DNA of 64,000 bases. Source: Paraphoma chrysanthemicola. Taxonomy: Eukaryota > Ascomycota > Dothideomycetes > Pleosporales > Phaeosphaeriaceae. This document shows, piece by piece, positions 33,339 to 45,473 of the stretch (positions are counted from its first letter, which is position 1; each line of letters opens with the position of its first letter). A program made the position numbers and the translations under genes. The stretch is taken from NCBI GenBank assembly GCA_020744225.1, contig JAGMWG010000012.1, positions 1,178,001-1,242,000 of the forward strand. The letters run 5' to 3'. Below the pieces are notes generated by a model, which saw only the letters and a program-made list of their open reading frames with translations, was not told the origin of the DNA and did not search any database.

Positions 33339-34899
33339 ATGCATCTCAACGCGGCGATCCTCGGCAGCGCCTTGTTGGCCCTTGTGCATACCCATCAAAC
33401 ACACGACCCTCTCGTCGAGCGCGATCTTGCGCCCCCGATAGCTGTCAATGACGAAAGTTACACCAACTGCGCACATGCCGCATGGCCTCCGTCCAATGTT
33501 GGAGAAGAGCTAGTTCCTCAGGCTCCAGATGACGAGGTTAAAGCCATGCTGGACGAGATCAACCCAGCGAACATCGAGGCCACCATCACCAAACTGGTCT
33601 CCTTCGGGACTCGCCATACTCTTGCCACTTTCAACAGCAGCACAAGAGGAATCCATGCCGCCCGAGACTGGATTGCCTCGGAGATGCAGGGATACGCCAA
33701 AGACAGCGAAGGTAGGATGACTGTCGAGGTTCAAAGCTATCTGCAAGGCATTGCCTCAAGGTAAGGCGTCAACGCACGAATTGGATGTGAGACATACACT
33801 AACCTCAACCTTTACAGGATTCCGTTCCCTGTGATCATCTCCAATGTTGTAGCCACCATCAGAGGGAGCGAAACTCCAGAGCGCATCTATGTCATGACTG
33901 GACATTACGATAGCCGGGTAACAGATGTGCTGAACTATGAAGCCGACTCACCGGGAGCGAACGATGACGCAAGTGGCACAGCGAGTAAGCGTAATCACAC
34001 TCTTTATATGAGTTAGATGGCTAATTCACGAAGTTGCAATGGAGCTCGCCCGTGTGCTGGCAAAAAGGCGACCCAAGTCTACAATCATCCTTGCTGCTGT
34101 GGCCGGCGAGGAACAAGGTCTATATGGAGCGGGGTATCTTGCGGGTACACTCAAGAACTCAAGTGCCAATGTCGAGGGAATGTTGAACTGCGATATCGTC
34201 GGCTCTTCCACTGGCGATCGTGGACAGAAGGACGAATTTACCATCCGCGCGTTTGCACAGGGCCCCCCTCCATCGGAAACGGCTGCTAGAGCCGCGCAAA
34301 GGCTACAGATTGGCGGTGAAAACGACAGTCCTGCACGACAACTGGCTCGGTTTTCCGCCGAGGTCGCCGCGAACAATGCTACGGGAATGAATATTGCAAT
34401 CATTTACAGATTAGACAGATTCCTTCGAGGCGGTGATCACACGCCTTTTCTTCAAGCAGGTTTTCCAGCGATCCGCTTCACCGAGCCGAACGAGAACTTT
34501 GCCCATCAACACCAAGATCTCCGGACGGAAAACGGAACAGTGTATGGCGACCTCATCGAGTTCGTCGACTTTGACTTCACAGCCCGAGTCGGCAAGGTTA
34601 ACTTGGCTACTCTATGGTCTCTATCCGAGGCTCCTGGCTTGCCACGCAACGTTACCGTCGATACAACGGTTCTCGACAACGACACGAGGCTTAAATGGAT
34701 TGGTTCTAATCATACGAATGTCGCTAGCTACGAAGTCGTATGGCGACCAGTGACAGCCAGTGTATGGACACATATGGTCGACGTTGGTCGAGAGGGTAGC
34801 GTTACTCTACCTCTGAGTAAGGATAACGTCATTTTCGGTGTTCGGACTGTGGGAACAAACGGTTACAAAAGCCCTGCAGTCTATCCATTCCCCGGATGA
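33339..34899 (+). CDS. secreted M28-family metallo-(amino)peptidase
   Basis: Three exons: 33339-33760, 33818-33984 and 34034-34899 (484 aa; introns 57 and 49 bp). MHLNAAILGSALLALVHT is a signal peptide. All five zinc ligands or catalytic residues of M28 peptidases are visible: His170 in GHYDSR, Asp190 in GANDDASG, Glu222-Glu223 in GEEQGLYG, Asp250 in NCDIVG and His332 in GGDHTPF. A C-terminal domain from about residue 395 (NVTVDTTVL...SYEVVWRPV) looks like fibronectin type III. Several N-x-S/T sites fit secretion. Probable role: extracellular removal of N-terminal residues from peptides for nutrition. A frame open upstream begins with TTG; the ATG used gives the signal peptide. Confidence 0.92.
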
Positions 34900-35617
34900 A
34901 GAGAATGCAGCGATCGGGTGGAAATGACAAACTCCAGGAAGAGCCCGCTTGTTTTGGTTTTGTGTCGCGCTTGTCAATAACAATCAACGATATCATAAGT
35001 CCACAGACATTCTTTTTTAGTTCCCACACACTGCGCCCTTTCCACTTCCGACAGGACAAAAGATCTAACCCGTTGGCAAATTCATTCAAGTGCAGCGCGG
35101 ATATCTTCAAACGCTGCAAGGGGACTTACAGCGGCTTCGGTACAGTAGCCGAGGCGTCTTCAGCGTTTCATTAAGGTTTCGCTGAAGGTACGGCAATTTG
35201 CGAAGGCCTTCAGGAGTGTCTTACTGGACATCTTGAAAGGTAGCACGAGAACTTTTGCCATCCCGGGCCGACATACGACACGCAGCGGAGCACCTACTTG
35301 GCAATGCGGAGAAACGGTTCTACTTGCTGCTCTGCTTAGCCGCACTAGGATCCTCGCACTTCTTCGCCCAAAGCGGTCAAGTTTCTTCGCTAAGAAATGG
35401 CCTAAACTTGACTCTGAGGCCCTAAGCGTACGAATTCCGAAGTTTACCCAATACACCGATGTATCGGCGCAGTATAAGGATGCAACAATGCAATCTTGAG
35501 CGCTTCGAGGATTCCACTGGCTCTGGCTTCCATCATCTCACGCCTTGTAGACTGTTCATAGACTGCATCGCCCGTTAATCTTTCCGTTTCGTCGGCTTCA
35601 CTTTGAAAAGAGGCACC
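34900..35617. other. intergenic, one short hairpin
   Basis: No supported gene; overlapping frames of about 90 codons on both strands at 35160-35499 show no domain. An 8-bp inverted repeat CTTCAGCG...CGCTGAAG (35158-35165 and 35180-35187, loop 14) could form a hairpin. Confidence 0.4.
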
Positions 35618-37583
35618 ATGTCATCTACAAACACTATAAGAACGGTACCATCCGAAAGAGCCTCCTCTACGAACATCGAGTTACAGCATGTCGCAGCAGC
35701 CGTGTTGCGGGATGAAGGTCGCCTCTTGTCTGAGACCGCCTCCAAGAGCATCGATCCTCCAGAGTTCCTTCCTCAACCTTCCACCACTGTGTTGGTCGTT
35801 GAGCGTTGGAACCAATCTAAACTCAACATATGCCGGACTCTGGCAACACTATTTGCCTTCATGATCATGGGAGCCAATGATGCTGCTTATGGTGTAAGCT
35901 CCTGGACAGCGTATTGATTAGGCTATCAGTACTAACAACCTCCAGGCCATCATTCCATACTTGGAAGAATATCACAACCTGAGTTATGTCGTTGTGTCTC
36001 TAGTCTTTCTATCACCTCTTGGTGGCTACGTCGGCGCCGCATTGCTCAACAATTTAATTCACGTTTACTTTGGACAGCGTGGCGTGGCCATTCTCGGGCC
36101 TGCATGTCACCTAGCCGCATACATAGGCATAGCGCTTCATCCTCCATACCCGGTACTTGTTGTCGTCTTCATCCTTGCGGGGTTTGGAAATGGCATTGAA
36201 GACGCAGGATGGAACGCATGGGCCGGCAACATGGCCAACGCAAATGAAGTGCTCGGCTTTCTGCATGGTTTCTATGGGCTCGGTGCCGTCCTGAGCCCGC
36301 TGGCTGCAACGACACTGATTGCAAAAAGTGGCTGGATGTGGTATCAATTTTACTACCTCATGGTAAGTGCGATGCAAACGCAATGTTCAGGAATTATGAG
36401 CTGACAATTACCAGCTGGGAGGCGCTGCAATAGAACTTGCCACATCTCTTTGGGCGTTCTGGTCAGCAAATGGTCAGGTGTATAGAGAACAAAACCCGCG
36501 TTCGAATGCACCTGGAGAAAGTCGACTGAGAGCCGCCCTCAAGAGCAGGGTTACCTGGGTCGCTTCAATATTCTTGCTCGGCTATGTCGGAGCTGAAGTT
36601 GCATTGGGCGGCTGGATTGTAACCTTCATGCGTCGTGAACGTGCCGGCGGTGAATTTGCATCGGGCATGGTTGCCACGGGGTTCTGGACAGGTAGGCGCT
36701 GGTGCTTGAACTGCGTGTGAGAATTTTGCTGACACCAATGAACCTCTAGGCATTACCGTTGGCCGCTTGGTGCTTGGATTTGTGACTCCTAAACTTGGGG
36801 AAAAACTTGCCGTGCTCGTGAGTCTCACTGTCCTGATTACGTTTCTTCTAGACGTCTGACTATGTCCAGGTGTACATCATCCTCGCCATGGTCTGCCAGC
36901 TCATGTTTTGGCTCGTTCCATCATTCCATGTCTCTGCCATATTCGTGTCATTACAGGGATTCTTCCTCGGACCTCTTTTCCCGGCCATCGTCGTGGCTGC
37001 TACCAAGGTGCTTCCCCCCTATCTGCATGTGTCCGCAATCGGCTTTGCTGCCGCATTCGGTGGGGGAGGTGGGGCTGCACTTCCTTTTGCAATCGGATCA
37101 CTGGCCCAGGCCAAGGGTGTCGGCGTCTTGCAACCAATCATTCTAGCTGTCCTGGCTGTGTTGCTTCTTCTCTGGTTGTGCTTCCCAAAGTTGGACAAGA
37201 AGGTTGCGGGAGAGATACCATGCAGTGCAATGGGCACGCGGCAAAAGTGGCTTAGCATTGACTTTGATCTTGTCGATGTTGGAAAGAGGACAATCAGGAA
37301 AGCAAGAGGGGGGTAGGTGGGTCTGCCATATGCGCTCTGTCCGTCCAATGCTGACAGAATCAGGATGGCAACTAGGCATACCGTGGCAGATCGCTTGAGA
37401 GTACGATCAGAAGCTAGAGCAGAGAAGAAATGGGTGAAGCAACAAATTGCAGCCATACAGCGCGATACGCCACCATTTGCTGTTTTGCAAGGCGTGGATC
37501 CAGACAACGAGACGCCACCTCCCTACGTCAACGTGCGATCAAGGATGGTGTACGATCATGTTGACCGAAGCCGGCTCATTTGA
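35618..37583 (+). CDS. MFS transporter (BSC6-like)
   Basis: Exons 35618-35893, 35946-36362, 36415-36691, 36750-36817, 36870-37312 and probably 37364-37583 (566 aa); introns 52, 52, 58, 52 and 51 bp. If the last intron is not used, translation stops at 37316 (494 aa). About twelve membrane segments can be seen, for example TLATLFAFMIMGANDAAYG, YVVVSLVFLSPLGGYVGAAL, VLVVVFILAGFGNG and PIILAVLAVLLLLWLCF. The N-terminal pattern (ANDAAYGAIIPYLEEYHNL) matches fungal MFS proteins related to yeast BSC6/Fucose-permease-like carriers; the substrate is unknown. It is not of the nitrate/nitrite NNP family. The last exon would add a charged cytosolic tail (KKWVKQQIAAIQRD). Start is ATG (MSSTNTIRT) with a hydrophilic N-terminus. 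Confidence 0.85.
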
Positions 37584-38329
37584 GCACAATTGTGGAGACC
37601 ACGTTGAAGTTCATTTGTCCGATAAGGGCATTCACTTATCTAGCCAGCGTCTGAAAATCCAAATTTGGGCGTTGTTTGAGTTGAATACGGTGCTATGAGT
37701 TTCGTGAATGGACCCAGGACGGATGCGATGGAGGATGCGCTTGATCTGGAGCACTTCGTCAGGCGCCGTAGTGTCTTCCGTGCCTGTAGTATACGAAATG
37801 GATCTCCCGCGTCGAATTCTGGGTCGGGAATATCCTTTGAAGAGTGTGTCCACGTCTCAATCGGGTGTCGTTGAGTCGGCGTCGTACGTAGGGAGTTGAA
37901 AACACCTTCTTGTGAACATAGACGGTTTTGGCATAGCACGATGTGTGAGACGGGGTAATGGTATTGGTAAGTGCCAGAAAGCGCATACCTACAGTGCGTG
38001 GTGTTAACACGTGCTAACTAGACACGGCTAATCGTGCAGCGTACCAGTATGATTGTTCTGGTGGCAACTGCGCGCAGTCCGTACTAAGGCCAGAAGTCGT
38101 CCAACACATATAAGGTATTAGATGCGGGGCTTGTCTCGTCCATGGCCGTCCCGTCAGTTAATAGGCGAAGCATCTGCATCGGGCGGTACGAGTATAGTTG
38201 GTAGCAATGCTGCACGTAGATAGCTCAGTACTGCACTTCTAAATTTGCGTAGAGAGATGCGTTCATGGCTTTGTATCCACGCTCGGACTGCCATAGAAAG
38301 CGGCAGACAGAGTCACAGGTACGAACTAC

Positions 38330-38502
38330 ACTCCTCTGAGAGTACCACCTCACTTGAAGGTATAGGACAGCCCTGCAGATAGTTCGCTGTGCGCACGCTA
38401 TCGCACTCTTCCAAGAGTACCAACCCGGCCCAACGCCAAGGCCAACCACGGATCGCGGTCTACTACGAGTTCAAACTTCAAATCGTACTCCTCCATGAGT
38501 AT
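38330..38502. repeat. three hairpin repeats, ~78-bp spacing
   Basis: Three short inverted repeats share the ACTC...GAGT pattern: ACTCCTCTGAGAGT (38330-38343), ACTCTTCCAAGAGT (38405-38418) and GTACTCCTCCATGAGTAT (38486-38502 plus flank). Each is followed by ACC or AACC. Spacing is 75 and 81 bp. They resemble the palindromes at 40.06-40.42 kb. Confidence 0.6.
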
Positions 38503-40049
38503 AACCCCAGCCGTTCTTCTTCCTCGCTTGTCTTCCAGTGGGTAGATAGAGCAATGGAAAAAAGGAGAGTCTAGAAAGGCTCACGCAGAAGGTCTGCGGT
38601 TGCACTGTCGCGCACGCTAAGAGAGCTATAGGAACGAAGGGACATTGACACAGGAGCGCAAAGTCTGTCGTCCATACGCGTTGTCGTTAGCCAACGCTCC
38701 ATACCGCAAATCCACCATCACCAACTTCCCAATCCCACGGCCTCTGGTTCCTTCCATCTCGACTCGTTCACTCTCGCTCAAGTACGCCAGAGACTGCAAT
38801 TAATACAAGCCACGTGGGAGATGCTGGGAGCAATGGCACCACTGTTCTGGAGGCTTCAGCAGCAGACGCGACAAATCAGCTGGACGGCACCTCATTGGCT
38901 CGCATCGCTGCGAACACAGGCGGCATGAACAACACGAACAACAGAGCCTGCGCACCTCTGTATTCAGCAGCACCTCCGGCTCTTATCGAGCCAGAGGCAT
39001 GCGCGACAAACCAGCGGGGCGGCACTATGAATGACACACAATCGATGATTACTTCTTACCAGCGGCGCCACAACCACGTGGAAGGAGTACACCAAAAGGA
39101 GGGTGTAGTGTTGAGCTGCAGCTCGGGGAGACCTCGCTTACCGCGAATACTAGTCCGAGCGACTTCAGGCCTGATGGCGATGTCATGACAGGTCCTACCT
39201 AAGTACGTGTAAGGACACAGGTTCTGTGAGTCATGTACCCGTGAAGGTTCAACCGCGCCTCACCAAAGACGGCGCACTTTTACCCCACTGGCTAGGTTTC
39301 GTCGTCAAGTCCGCAACGGAAACAAACATCGCAATTGTCACTGATAAAAATCGGCTATATTGCTTCCAGGCTCTCCAGAACAACACCAGACTATACATAT
39401 CTATGCCATGTCTTGTCCGCTTTGTCTTTGGTCCGATAAAGCCCTGAGACAGGATCAAAAGAATAGAAGAGATATTTGAGATGGCTTCACGGGCTGGCAA
39501 TGATCGAACTGTGTTCCGCAGTAGCTCTTACTTCATACGGCTACAGTTTGCTGTACCATGGTACTGCAAGTATGGCATTACTTCTATTCTGGACGTCATT
39601 TTGTAATTTGAAGACGAGAACTCTGCTCGCCGACTTCGATTAGCGCAGGGTTTCAGTGCTCATTGCTCGCGTGAAAAAGGTTCTTGGACACCCATGCCGT
39701 GGTCTGCAGTAGGAACAGAGGATGAACTAAAGCGGTACTACGGCCCGCAGAATGCCAGGCAGGGCTAGTCACATGCCGTGCGGAGTTTTGTGAACATGTG
39801 CCTTGCAAGACTACTTTGCAACTCATCGAGAATATTCCGTTGTTTTGTTGTGGGTGTGGATACTTGTATTTCATAAATGGCGGCCTTACTACTCATTGGT
39901 CGACGCGTAGAGCGAAGGGTAGCTAAGATGATGTGTATGTTGTTGCGATTCCTGGTACTCACTGCAGCAGGATCGCTATTCTTTTCTCCAGCACGGTATA
40001 TTCATGTATCTGCTTACGTTTCCTGAAGCCGAAGTAGATGCAATATCTC

Positions 40050-40470
40050 TCGAGAACGTACTCTTGTCTGAGTACGCCTTTCCTGGACTGCCGCTCGTGT
40101 ATCAAGCTTTCATAGATTCACAAATTCCCTTAACGTCCTTCTACATGCACTATCCTTCGCTAGTATACGGAAGGTACTCGAGTACGTGTCTGCACTGTCT
40201 AGACTGCTGCTTACGTCCTTGGCATTCATGTGGCCGACTGTTTTACTCCGCATTTCCTCATATGAATGAGCCTGCCGGTGTGTAGAACGTACTCCAGTGA
40301 GAGGATACGCTGTGCTAATTAGTGCTCATAACCTTAGCATCCGTGTAGAAAATGGTATTACTTTGTATACTCTACATCTATGAGCTTGCGAGTGTAGAGA
40401 ACGTACTCGTGCAAGAGTATGCGTTGTCCCGACTCGTGCTCACGCGCTCAGCATTCATGTAGTCAGTGGT
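40050..40470 (+). repeat. degenerate ~115-bp tandem repeat with palindromic core, 4 units
   Basis: Four units start near 40057, 40174, 40288 and 40402 (spacing 117, 114, 114). Each opens with a palindrome: CGTACTCTTGTCTGAGTACG, GTACTCGAGTAC (perfect), CGTACTCCAGTGAGAGGATACG and CGTACTCGTGCAAGAGTATGCG. Three of the four share AGAACGTACTC at the start, and units 2-4 share a GCATYCRTGTRG-like block near the end (about 40222, 40337 and 40450). No coding capacity; not recognised. Confidence 0.7.
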
Positions 40471-40664
40471 TTCTAAACTCTTAGCTACATCGTTGTCTGG
40501 ACAGATGGATATATTTATTGATTTAACAAAGGAATAATAATATCTTCCATGGCTATAAACGCCTTTAGTAATAACAGCACACAAGTAGTTCGTTATAGAC
40601 CAATCCACAGTGAGAGATTATCTAGCCTCGACCGCTCCTGAAAGTATCCCATATTGAAAACTAT

Positions 40665-43194
40665 TTATTGGGCATCTGCGGCTCCTCCAAAGACCGCCAC
40701 GCCAAAGTCTCTTGACCAGGTGCTTCCTTGACCATCCTGGACGAGAATGATCAGATGTTCGATGCCTTCGGCCTTTGCTGTGTATTTGGCCTTCGATCCA
40801 ATGACGTCAACCAACCCTAGCTTTGCACCTTCTACCTTGAAGCTGGGCTCAATGAAACCCACAGCAAGTGAGGCGAGATCAATTTCCACAGAGGAAGAAG
40901 GAGATACAAACACATGTGGGTCGGCCATGAAATTCAAATACCCTTCAAGTGCAGTAAAACCATCGCCGCCGGTCGAGCCGTCCCACCAGTCGGCAATGCC
41001 GTCACCGTCAGAGTCCCACGTGGGCGAGCGTGTAACACTAGGGAAGTCCTCTAGACCCCCAACATCGCTTGGATTATCAATGATGCCGGGCTTTTTGCCT
41101 TTGCTGCCCATGTATGTTGCAGTGCCGTTCAACGTTTCTTGTATGATCCGTCTATCGTGGTTGTCTTTCACAGGCTGTGAGACCCCACTATCGCTGAGAA
41201 CGATCTTGTATGCATCCGTAGCGGACTGAGTATTGACGAAACTCTCAAAAAATGGCTTGTCGAAGAACTTGCGATAGTCGACCTTCTCTATCGTGACATC
41301 CGCATAGCAAGCTATGTTCTTGGTCTGACCTGTCCCATCCGCTGAGTATTGCGCGCTGTCTTCGTTAAAGATGCCAGGCATTGCGTTTCCGTTGCAATAG
41401 TACTGTTGCGTACCAGGAAGTCCATCTTCATACTGAGCTCGAAGCGCGTAGGTGAGGTTGGACGCTGGCCCGCGCTTGTACAGATTGGAGACGAAGTTGA
41501 CTTCGTGAGCGCCTCCATCTGTCACGCGGCCACCGAAATTGTAGACCACATTGTTACGGATATCAAGTCGGCCTGCGAAGTTGGCGTTTGCGTCCACCCC
41601 GCCTGCCATACTCCAGCTTCGTCCCTCAGCGTGCGCGATCAGGTTATGATGGAAAGAGCCAACATCCCCGCCAATTGAAGCAGCAAAACCGTGCATCTTA
41701 CCTGCGGGGTAGTTCTTATGCCCAGCAATGTTAAGAGGCTCGCTAATCATGCTCCTCTGCAAAGTGATGTTATGCCCGTCACGAGAAGAGAAAGTCTCAT
41801 CTATAGTCCATCCCATACTGCAACGATCAAAAATGGCATGATTAGAGCCTTGCATACCCATACCTAGATACCAAGTCAGTATTGCACCATAAAAATTCTG
41901 CACTTGCTTACTGACCATCGATTGTCTGGTTTGAAAGTGTTCCTGGTCTCACGCGGATGTGTCGAAAAATGACGTCCGAGGCGCCAGTCAGTCCCAGTGG
42001 GTGGCCTTGTATTACTATGCCTTTGCCTGGTGCAGTCTGACCAGCAAGAGTGATATACTGGCCGCTGACTGACATTCTTGACGTGGTGGTGATCACGCCT
42101 CCTACGTCGAAGACAATTGTGCGCGGCCCCTTGGCCTTGGTCAGCGCGTACCGTAGGGTCCCTTCCGCCTCTGTATCCCCAAGTGATGTGACGTGGACTA
42201 CTGCACCGCCACGTCCACCACGTGCGAATCGTCCGTAGCCCTCTGCACCAGGGAACGCGAGGTGTGCACCACGGAACGTGAAGGTTCGGCCAACATACAC
42301 GTTATTGCCGACCACACTGTCGACGCGCCAGTAGTAGACATCAGAGGTGTTCATGCCCTCGAAAGTGATACTTGTCGATGTGAGGTCGGACTGAATGTTT
42401 CTGAGTTCCTTTGGGGAAGTACCCAAGTAAACATTGTAGGTGGAAAGGTTCCCTCGTGCTTTTCCCCATGATGCTGTCACCACTCCGTTTGAGACATTCA
42501 CTCGCTCATCGCGATGTGCTGGAGTGGGGAAGCTAACCTGGTTTTCGATGGATGGAGTATCAATCTCGAAGCCATTGAGAAACACTCTTCCATCTCCATC
42601 TTGGTCCGGCGTATACGTAATCTCAACGGTTCTGTTCGAGATTGCGGGGAACCGGATGTAGGAAGTAGCAGCCTCCCATATGTTGTCCACACGAATGGAC
42701 TGCTGTATGCCGCTCGTAAACTCCTTGCCATCCACAGTAATGGCTACACGTGCGGTGGTGTTCAGCTTGTCCCACGCATTGTGCCATGCTAAAATTGTGT
42801 GATTCCCCGAGGAGAGCCCAGAGATCGAAAGTTTAAGTGCAACACCACCAACATCCTTGCCTGCATCATCTTTGGTTGAGATACCTTGGGCTACCACGCG
42901 CTCACCTAAGGAGCTTATGATGCGAGTATAAGCGAGCTTATTGTAGTTACCACCCAATCTGCCTCGAATTGCCGTTAATGTGAAGGCTAGACTTGAGCCA
43001 TTGGTGACAACGAAGTCGGCTTGCGTGGCGCTGGGCACTGTCCAGGTTGCGTAGTCATTTTCCTCAGTGCTGCGAATGACAGCTGGATTGAGTCGGACTC
43101 GAGTGCTGAAAGCGGTGGAAACGTCTCTCGGTTTGTTGAGGGACAGAGCAACAGCGCATGTTAGCAGCGTGGCACTGCAAATATGCACTTTCAT
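40665..43194 (-). CDS. secreted pectate lyase-like polysaccharide lyase, multidomain
   Basis: Exon 1 43194-41916 and exon 2 41863-40665 (825 aa); the 52-bp intron has donor GTCAGT and branch ACTGAC and joins TIDG|MGMQGSNH. MKVHICSATLLTCAVALSL is a signal peptide. Residues about 40-215 form a beta-rich carbohydrate-binding-type module (KLAYTRIISS, GNHTILAWHN, DGDGRVFLNGFEID). About 220-300 looks fibronectin-III-like (SWGKARGNLSTYNVYLG, VYYWRVDSVVG). From about 305 the right-handed beta-helix lyase starts (LAFPGAEGYGRFARGGRGG, EGTLRYAL, GQYITLAGQTAPGKGI, DVIFRHIRVRPG). A DSDGDGIADWW calcium-loop motif lies near residue 730. Likely role: cleavage of pectin outside the cell. The longer frame upstream lacks a better start; this ATG gives the signal peptide. 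Confidence 0.88.
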
Positions 43195-44037
43195 CGCATC
43201 GAAGTAGGCGCAAAACTGCCATCGGCATTTGCGTGCCAGCGACCGTGCTCTTATGAGCCACAGAGTCTGAGTCGGGACGATTGCTAATGTTGAATTGGAG
43301 GACACCAATGCTCCGCTTAGATTAAATGCAGAATCGTGTGCAGCTCGCAGCGCTCCTTCTCATTTCCGTGAGCGCGGCTGTACTGCGTCTGGCAAATAAG
43401 TGTTGTAGATCGCGCACCTGCCTATCAGATGATTGAACCGTAAATTTCCGGCTGTGCACTGTGCTTTCCAGGTCATCCTGAAATTCTTATAAGGGAAGGG
43501 GAGCAATGTCGGAAGTGAATTTGTGCGACGGCCCGCTGCTTAAGTTAGCGCGAAGGTTGGCCGCTCAGCGTTTCAGACCCCGACCGAGATAGGTAGGCTA
43601 TCGTGCTCACCTCGCAAGAGAGCCGCAGAAGGAGTGACGATGGCGGTGTGCTGATAACGAAGCACCTGTGAAGCCTACCAGGGGTGATCGTCTGTAATCA
43701 ACCGCAATTTGGGTGCAGAGCCACGGATAGATCTAGGCACTGGACGGATGCATCCCTGATTCTTGACCTCGGTAAGCTTCAAACTCGCACGTCTCCCCAT
43801 GCTAGGGATGTTAGCAAGAGTTTTCAAAGAAGCCATGCAGCTCACAAAAGTGTCAGGGTAGTCACAATGTCTAGCTTTCGGTTGGAACCAAGGTCACGCT
43901 TCGTTAGCGTCTATGACGTAAATGCATCTTAACCACAGGTAGGCAGGTAGCATCGACCGCTTCACGCAATCAACTTCTTGCGACAAATCTATATCAGGCT
44001 CAGATCAAGTCACTTCGAGCATTTCCATCATTTACGG
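43195..44037. other. intergenic (divergent promoter region)
   Basis: Lies between the pectate lyase start (minus) and the glycine-zipper gene (plus). No gene or recognisable regulatory motif supported. Confidence 0.45.
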
Positions 44038-44988
44038 ATGGCTCCTGACAAGAAGCAGAAGGGCGAACATGCCCCGGATGCAGAGTCCAAGAAGGAAGCG
44101 ATTCCGGACGAGGATGTCCGTCAGGAGTCCTCAAAAGCTGCGTGCGCAGCAATGAACGCACAGGAGAGGGCGAAGGAGCTGAAAGAGGCCGCTATTGGCG
44201 CGGGTAGTCCAGAGGAACGTCAAAAGCTCATGGAGCAGGCCATCGATGCGCAGATCGAAGCAGAGTCATTTGGGAAAACAGCAAGGTATCTTCGATCTGG
44301 TACTTTTCAAGGTGCGGCCGTCGGTACCGGAATTGGAGTGGCTCCAGGCGCAACACTGGGCGCCTTGACAGGCACTCTAGTGGGCGGCGTTACTTCTACC
44401 ATCACTGGAAGCCTGGGATTCGGAATTGGAGCGGCCGCTGGCTCGCTTCACGGGCCATTTTGGAATCTCGGAGAACTGGCTGGGAAAGGGGTGCGCAAGT
44501 TTACTGGAGACTTCCCGGGTTGGGCTGCCAGCAAAGAGCAAAAACAGACCCTCGAAAAGATGATTGGACAGGTTCAGGAAGAAGATATGCCTGGCGAGGC
44601 TGAACTGAAAAGGTTACACGAAGAAGGTGGCGCCGCTGTGCCTGGTGAAGGCTGGATGACAACGACGAAAAATTTGGTCTCATCTATGGGGACCACAAGC
44701 AAGGCTTCTCCATCAAGTACACAAGGGAAAGACAATGCTAGTAAGCCAGGTCAAAGCCAGAAATCGAAGAACGGAAACGCAGCCACCGAGACTTCGTCAC
44801 GTAAGAAAGAGCCTGATGACCGCAGGAGGCCGCGGAAACTAGAGTCAGCTTCAGATGACCCACCTGCAGGCGCTCGTAAGAAGCCGCGCAAGTTGGAAAC
44901 TAGATCCAAAGATAGCGGCGCAAAACAGACCGAAGCGAAAGCCCAAACATCATTCCCCCGAAAACTTGAGAGGAGGTCATCGCCATGA
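44038..44988 (+). CDS. glycine-zipper protein with a basic, PRKLE-repeat tail
   Basis: Single exon, 316 aa from ATG (MAPDKKQKGEH); the frame is open 20 codons further but only with TTG. Three parts: a charged N-terminus (1-80); a glycine-zipper hydrophobic stretch at about 95-145 (GAAVGTGIGVAPGATLGALT, GSLGFGIGAAAG) of the kind that forms packed helices in or on membranes; and a long disordered Ser/Lys-rich tail with three PRKLE motifs near residues 265, 282 and 306. No signal peptide. Not matched to a named family. The zipper suggests membrane association and the basic tail nucleic-acid or acidic-lipid contact; both are inference. Confidence 0.75.
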   Translation: MAPDKKQKGEHAPDAESKKEAIPDEDVRQESSKAACAAMNAQERAKELKEAAIGAGSPEERQKLMEQAIDAQIEAESFGKTARYLRSGTFQGAAVGTGIGVAPGATLGALTGTLVGGVTSTITGSLGFGIGAAAGSLHGPFWNLGELAGKGVRKFTGDFPGWAASKEQKQTLEKMIGQVQEEDMPGEAELKRLHEEGGAAVPGEGWMTTTKNLVSSMGTTSKASPSSTQGKDNASKPGQSQKSKNGNAATETSSRKKEPDDRRRPRKLESASDDPPAGARKKPRKLETRSKDSGAKQTEAKAQTSFPRKLERRSSP

Positions 44989-45473
44989 GTCAAGAGTGAT
45001 CTAGGAAAAGCCTAGACATGGCGCTTCGGCGGTGACACGCCGTCTTTCACCCTTTTTTTTGTTTGTTCTCTGCACCGCAAATGCCCAGATGGGTGGGCAG
45101 GATCCGGGAAATGGGTGTCATCAGTGTCGCGTTGGACTGCGCCGAATTCTTTCCTTCATGAACACATGGAGGGCATACTTTACACAATGAGCCGCTTGAG
45201 ACTGGCGGGGCGGAGCTCTGACAGTACGAGTAAGGCCCGACACCAATAAAATTGAGACCCAATGCTAGGAATTCTCCACTTCACCTGGCAACATATTGTT
45301 GATGTTGACAAGCCTTGAACATGGAGGCGCATAGCCATAATAGAATGTGATCATTTGACAGTGGGTGAGCATGGTGATCCTGCGAATGAACCAGGTAAAA
45401 CGGACACAAATTTCGTCAAGCTCTAACAAAAACAGAGCAGCTCAAGAGCGCACCTCACAGAACGTCTCAATCG
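44989..45473. other. intergenic, nothing recognised
   Basis: 3' flank of the glycine-zipper gene with a T-rich run near 45050. No gene supported. Confidence 0.45.

Larger units (their letters stand above)
37584..40664. other. gene-poor stretch, 3.1 kb
   Basis: No supported gene. Short frames such as 38814-39188 (opens with GTG, low complexity) look like chance. It contains two clusters of hairpin-forming repeats, listed separately. AT content rises near 40.3-40.6 kb. Confidence 0.5.

Noticed and set aside
35160..35499. Overlapping frames of about 90-98 codons on both strands
   Set aside because: Neither shows a domain or a clear start context; they lie in a region that otherwise looks intergenic.
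38814..39188. 124-codon frame (+)
   Set aside because: Opens only with GTG, low complexity, no domain, no splice context.
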